This document shows positions 33,597-33,608 of a stretch of 33,608 nt of DNA, piece by piece. The stretch lies in the NCBI GenBank assembly GCA_007121535.1, contig SKKK01000548.1:1-33608 (forward strand), in the 5' to 3' direction. Made by a program: the position numbers and the translations under genes. Numbering within the stretch: the first letter of the stretch is position 1; every line of letters begins with the position of its first letter. The notes under the pieces were generated by a model that worked only from the letters and a program-made list of their open reading frames with translations, did no database searches and had not been told where the DNA came from. This DNA comes from Planctomycetaceae bacterium (lineage in GTDB: Bacteria; Planctomycetota; Planctomycetia; Pirellulales; Pirellulaceae).

Positions 33597-33608
33597 CATA
33601 GCAGCAAG

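Noticed and set aside
1-33608. CRISPR array, tRNA or rRNA genes
   Set aside because: No regularly spaced repeats of 25-40 bp, no tRNA T-loop/acceptor pattern and no rRNA-like conserved stretch were found on either strand by reading.

Overview
The window looks like a chromosomal segment of a planctomycete, most likely of the Pirellulales (Rhodopirellula/Blastopirellula type). The reasons are GC-rich DNA, weak or variable Shine-Dalgarno sites, two Tat-exported Gfo/Idh/MocA oxidoreductases, an exported terpene-cyclase-toroid repeat protein, a methanofuran-type C1 enzyme (MfnB), a sulfatase-fold protein and palindromic intergenic repeats. This is judged by eye from protein families; no database search was run. 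I see no rRNA, tRNA, CRISPR array, prophage or transposase gene.

Layout. 1-4521 (+): a GC-rich hairpin, purH (last two steps of IMP synthesis), pepA (M17 aminopeptidase) and a sulfatase-fold protein that has lost its catalytic residues. 4635-8729 (+): a very large exported protein with a probable TIM-barrel core and a C-terminal jelly-roll-like domain. 8860-12213 (-): a probable three-gene operon of a duplicated membrane transporter, larC (TTG start) and tyrA, the last two overlapping by ATGA. 12383-12796 (+): a gene-free stretch with a good sigma70-type promoter, several hairpins and a strong intrinsic terminator. It is either an unidentified small RNA or the regulated leader of the Tat-exported beta-propeller protein at 12841. 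14293-16136 (-): leuA preceded by a complete-looking leucine attenuator. 16253-18049 (+): a DapA-family aldolase and mfnB, the latter overlapping tail to tail with an exported DJ-1/PfpI protein (-).

18615-19285 is gene-free and carries a cluster of short repeats. 19286-22930 (-): dprA, a small protein resembling the tail of a GspG pseudopilin, a Tat-exported Gfo/Idh/MocA oxidoreductase and an exported fasciclin-domain protein with its own terminator. 23157-24557 (+): an HD-domain phosphohydrolase. 24853-28437 (-): an operon of a membrane-anchored toroid protein, a CYTH phosphatase/cyclase and an FtsX/MacB-type permease. 28726-31844 (+): rpmG (L33), recJ and an RlmM/FtsJ-like RNA methyltransferase that overlaps recJ by 4 bp. 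32021-33382 (-): a second Tat-exported Gfo/Idh/MocA oxidoreductase. The window ends in a nested inverted repeat (33462-33596) that shares an arm sequence with an intergenic hairpin at 14154-14218.

Most of the genes are housekeeping genes for purine, leucine and tyrosine synthesis, DNA repair and uptake, and the ribosome, mixed with exported planctomycete-specific proteins. The most notable finding is the leuA leader. On one strand it has a promoter, an 18-residue peptide with seven leucines among residues 3-11, mutually exclusive antiterminator and terminator pairings and a U-run, all upstream of leuA. The second is the unidentified structured transcript at about 12418-12796.
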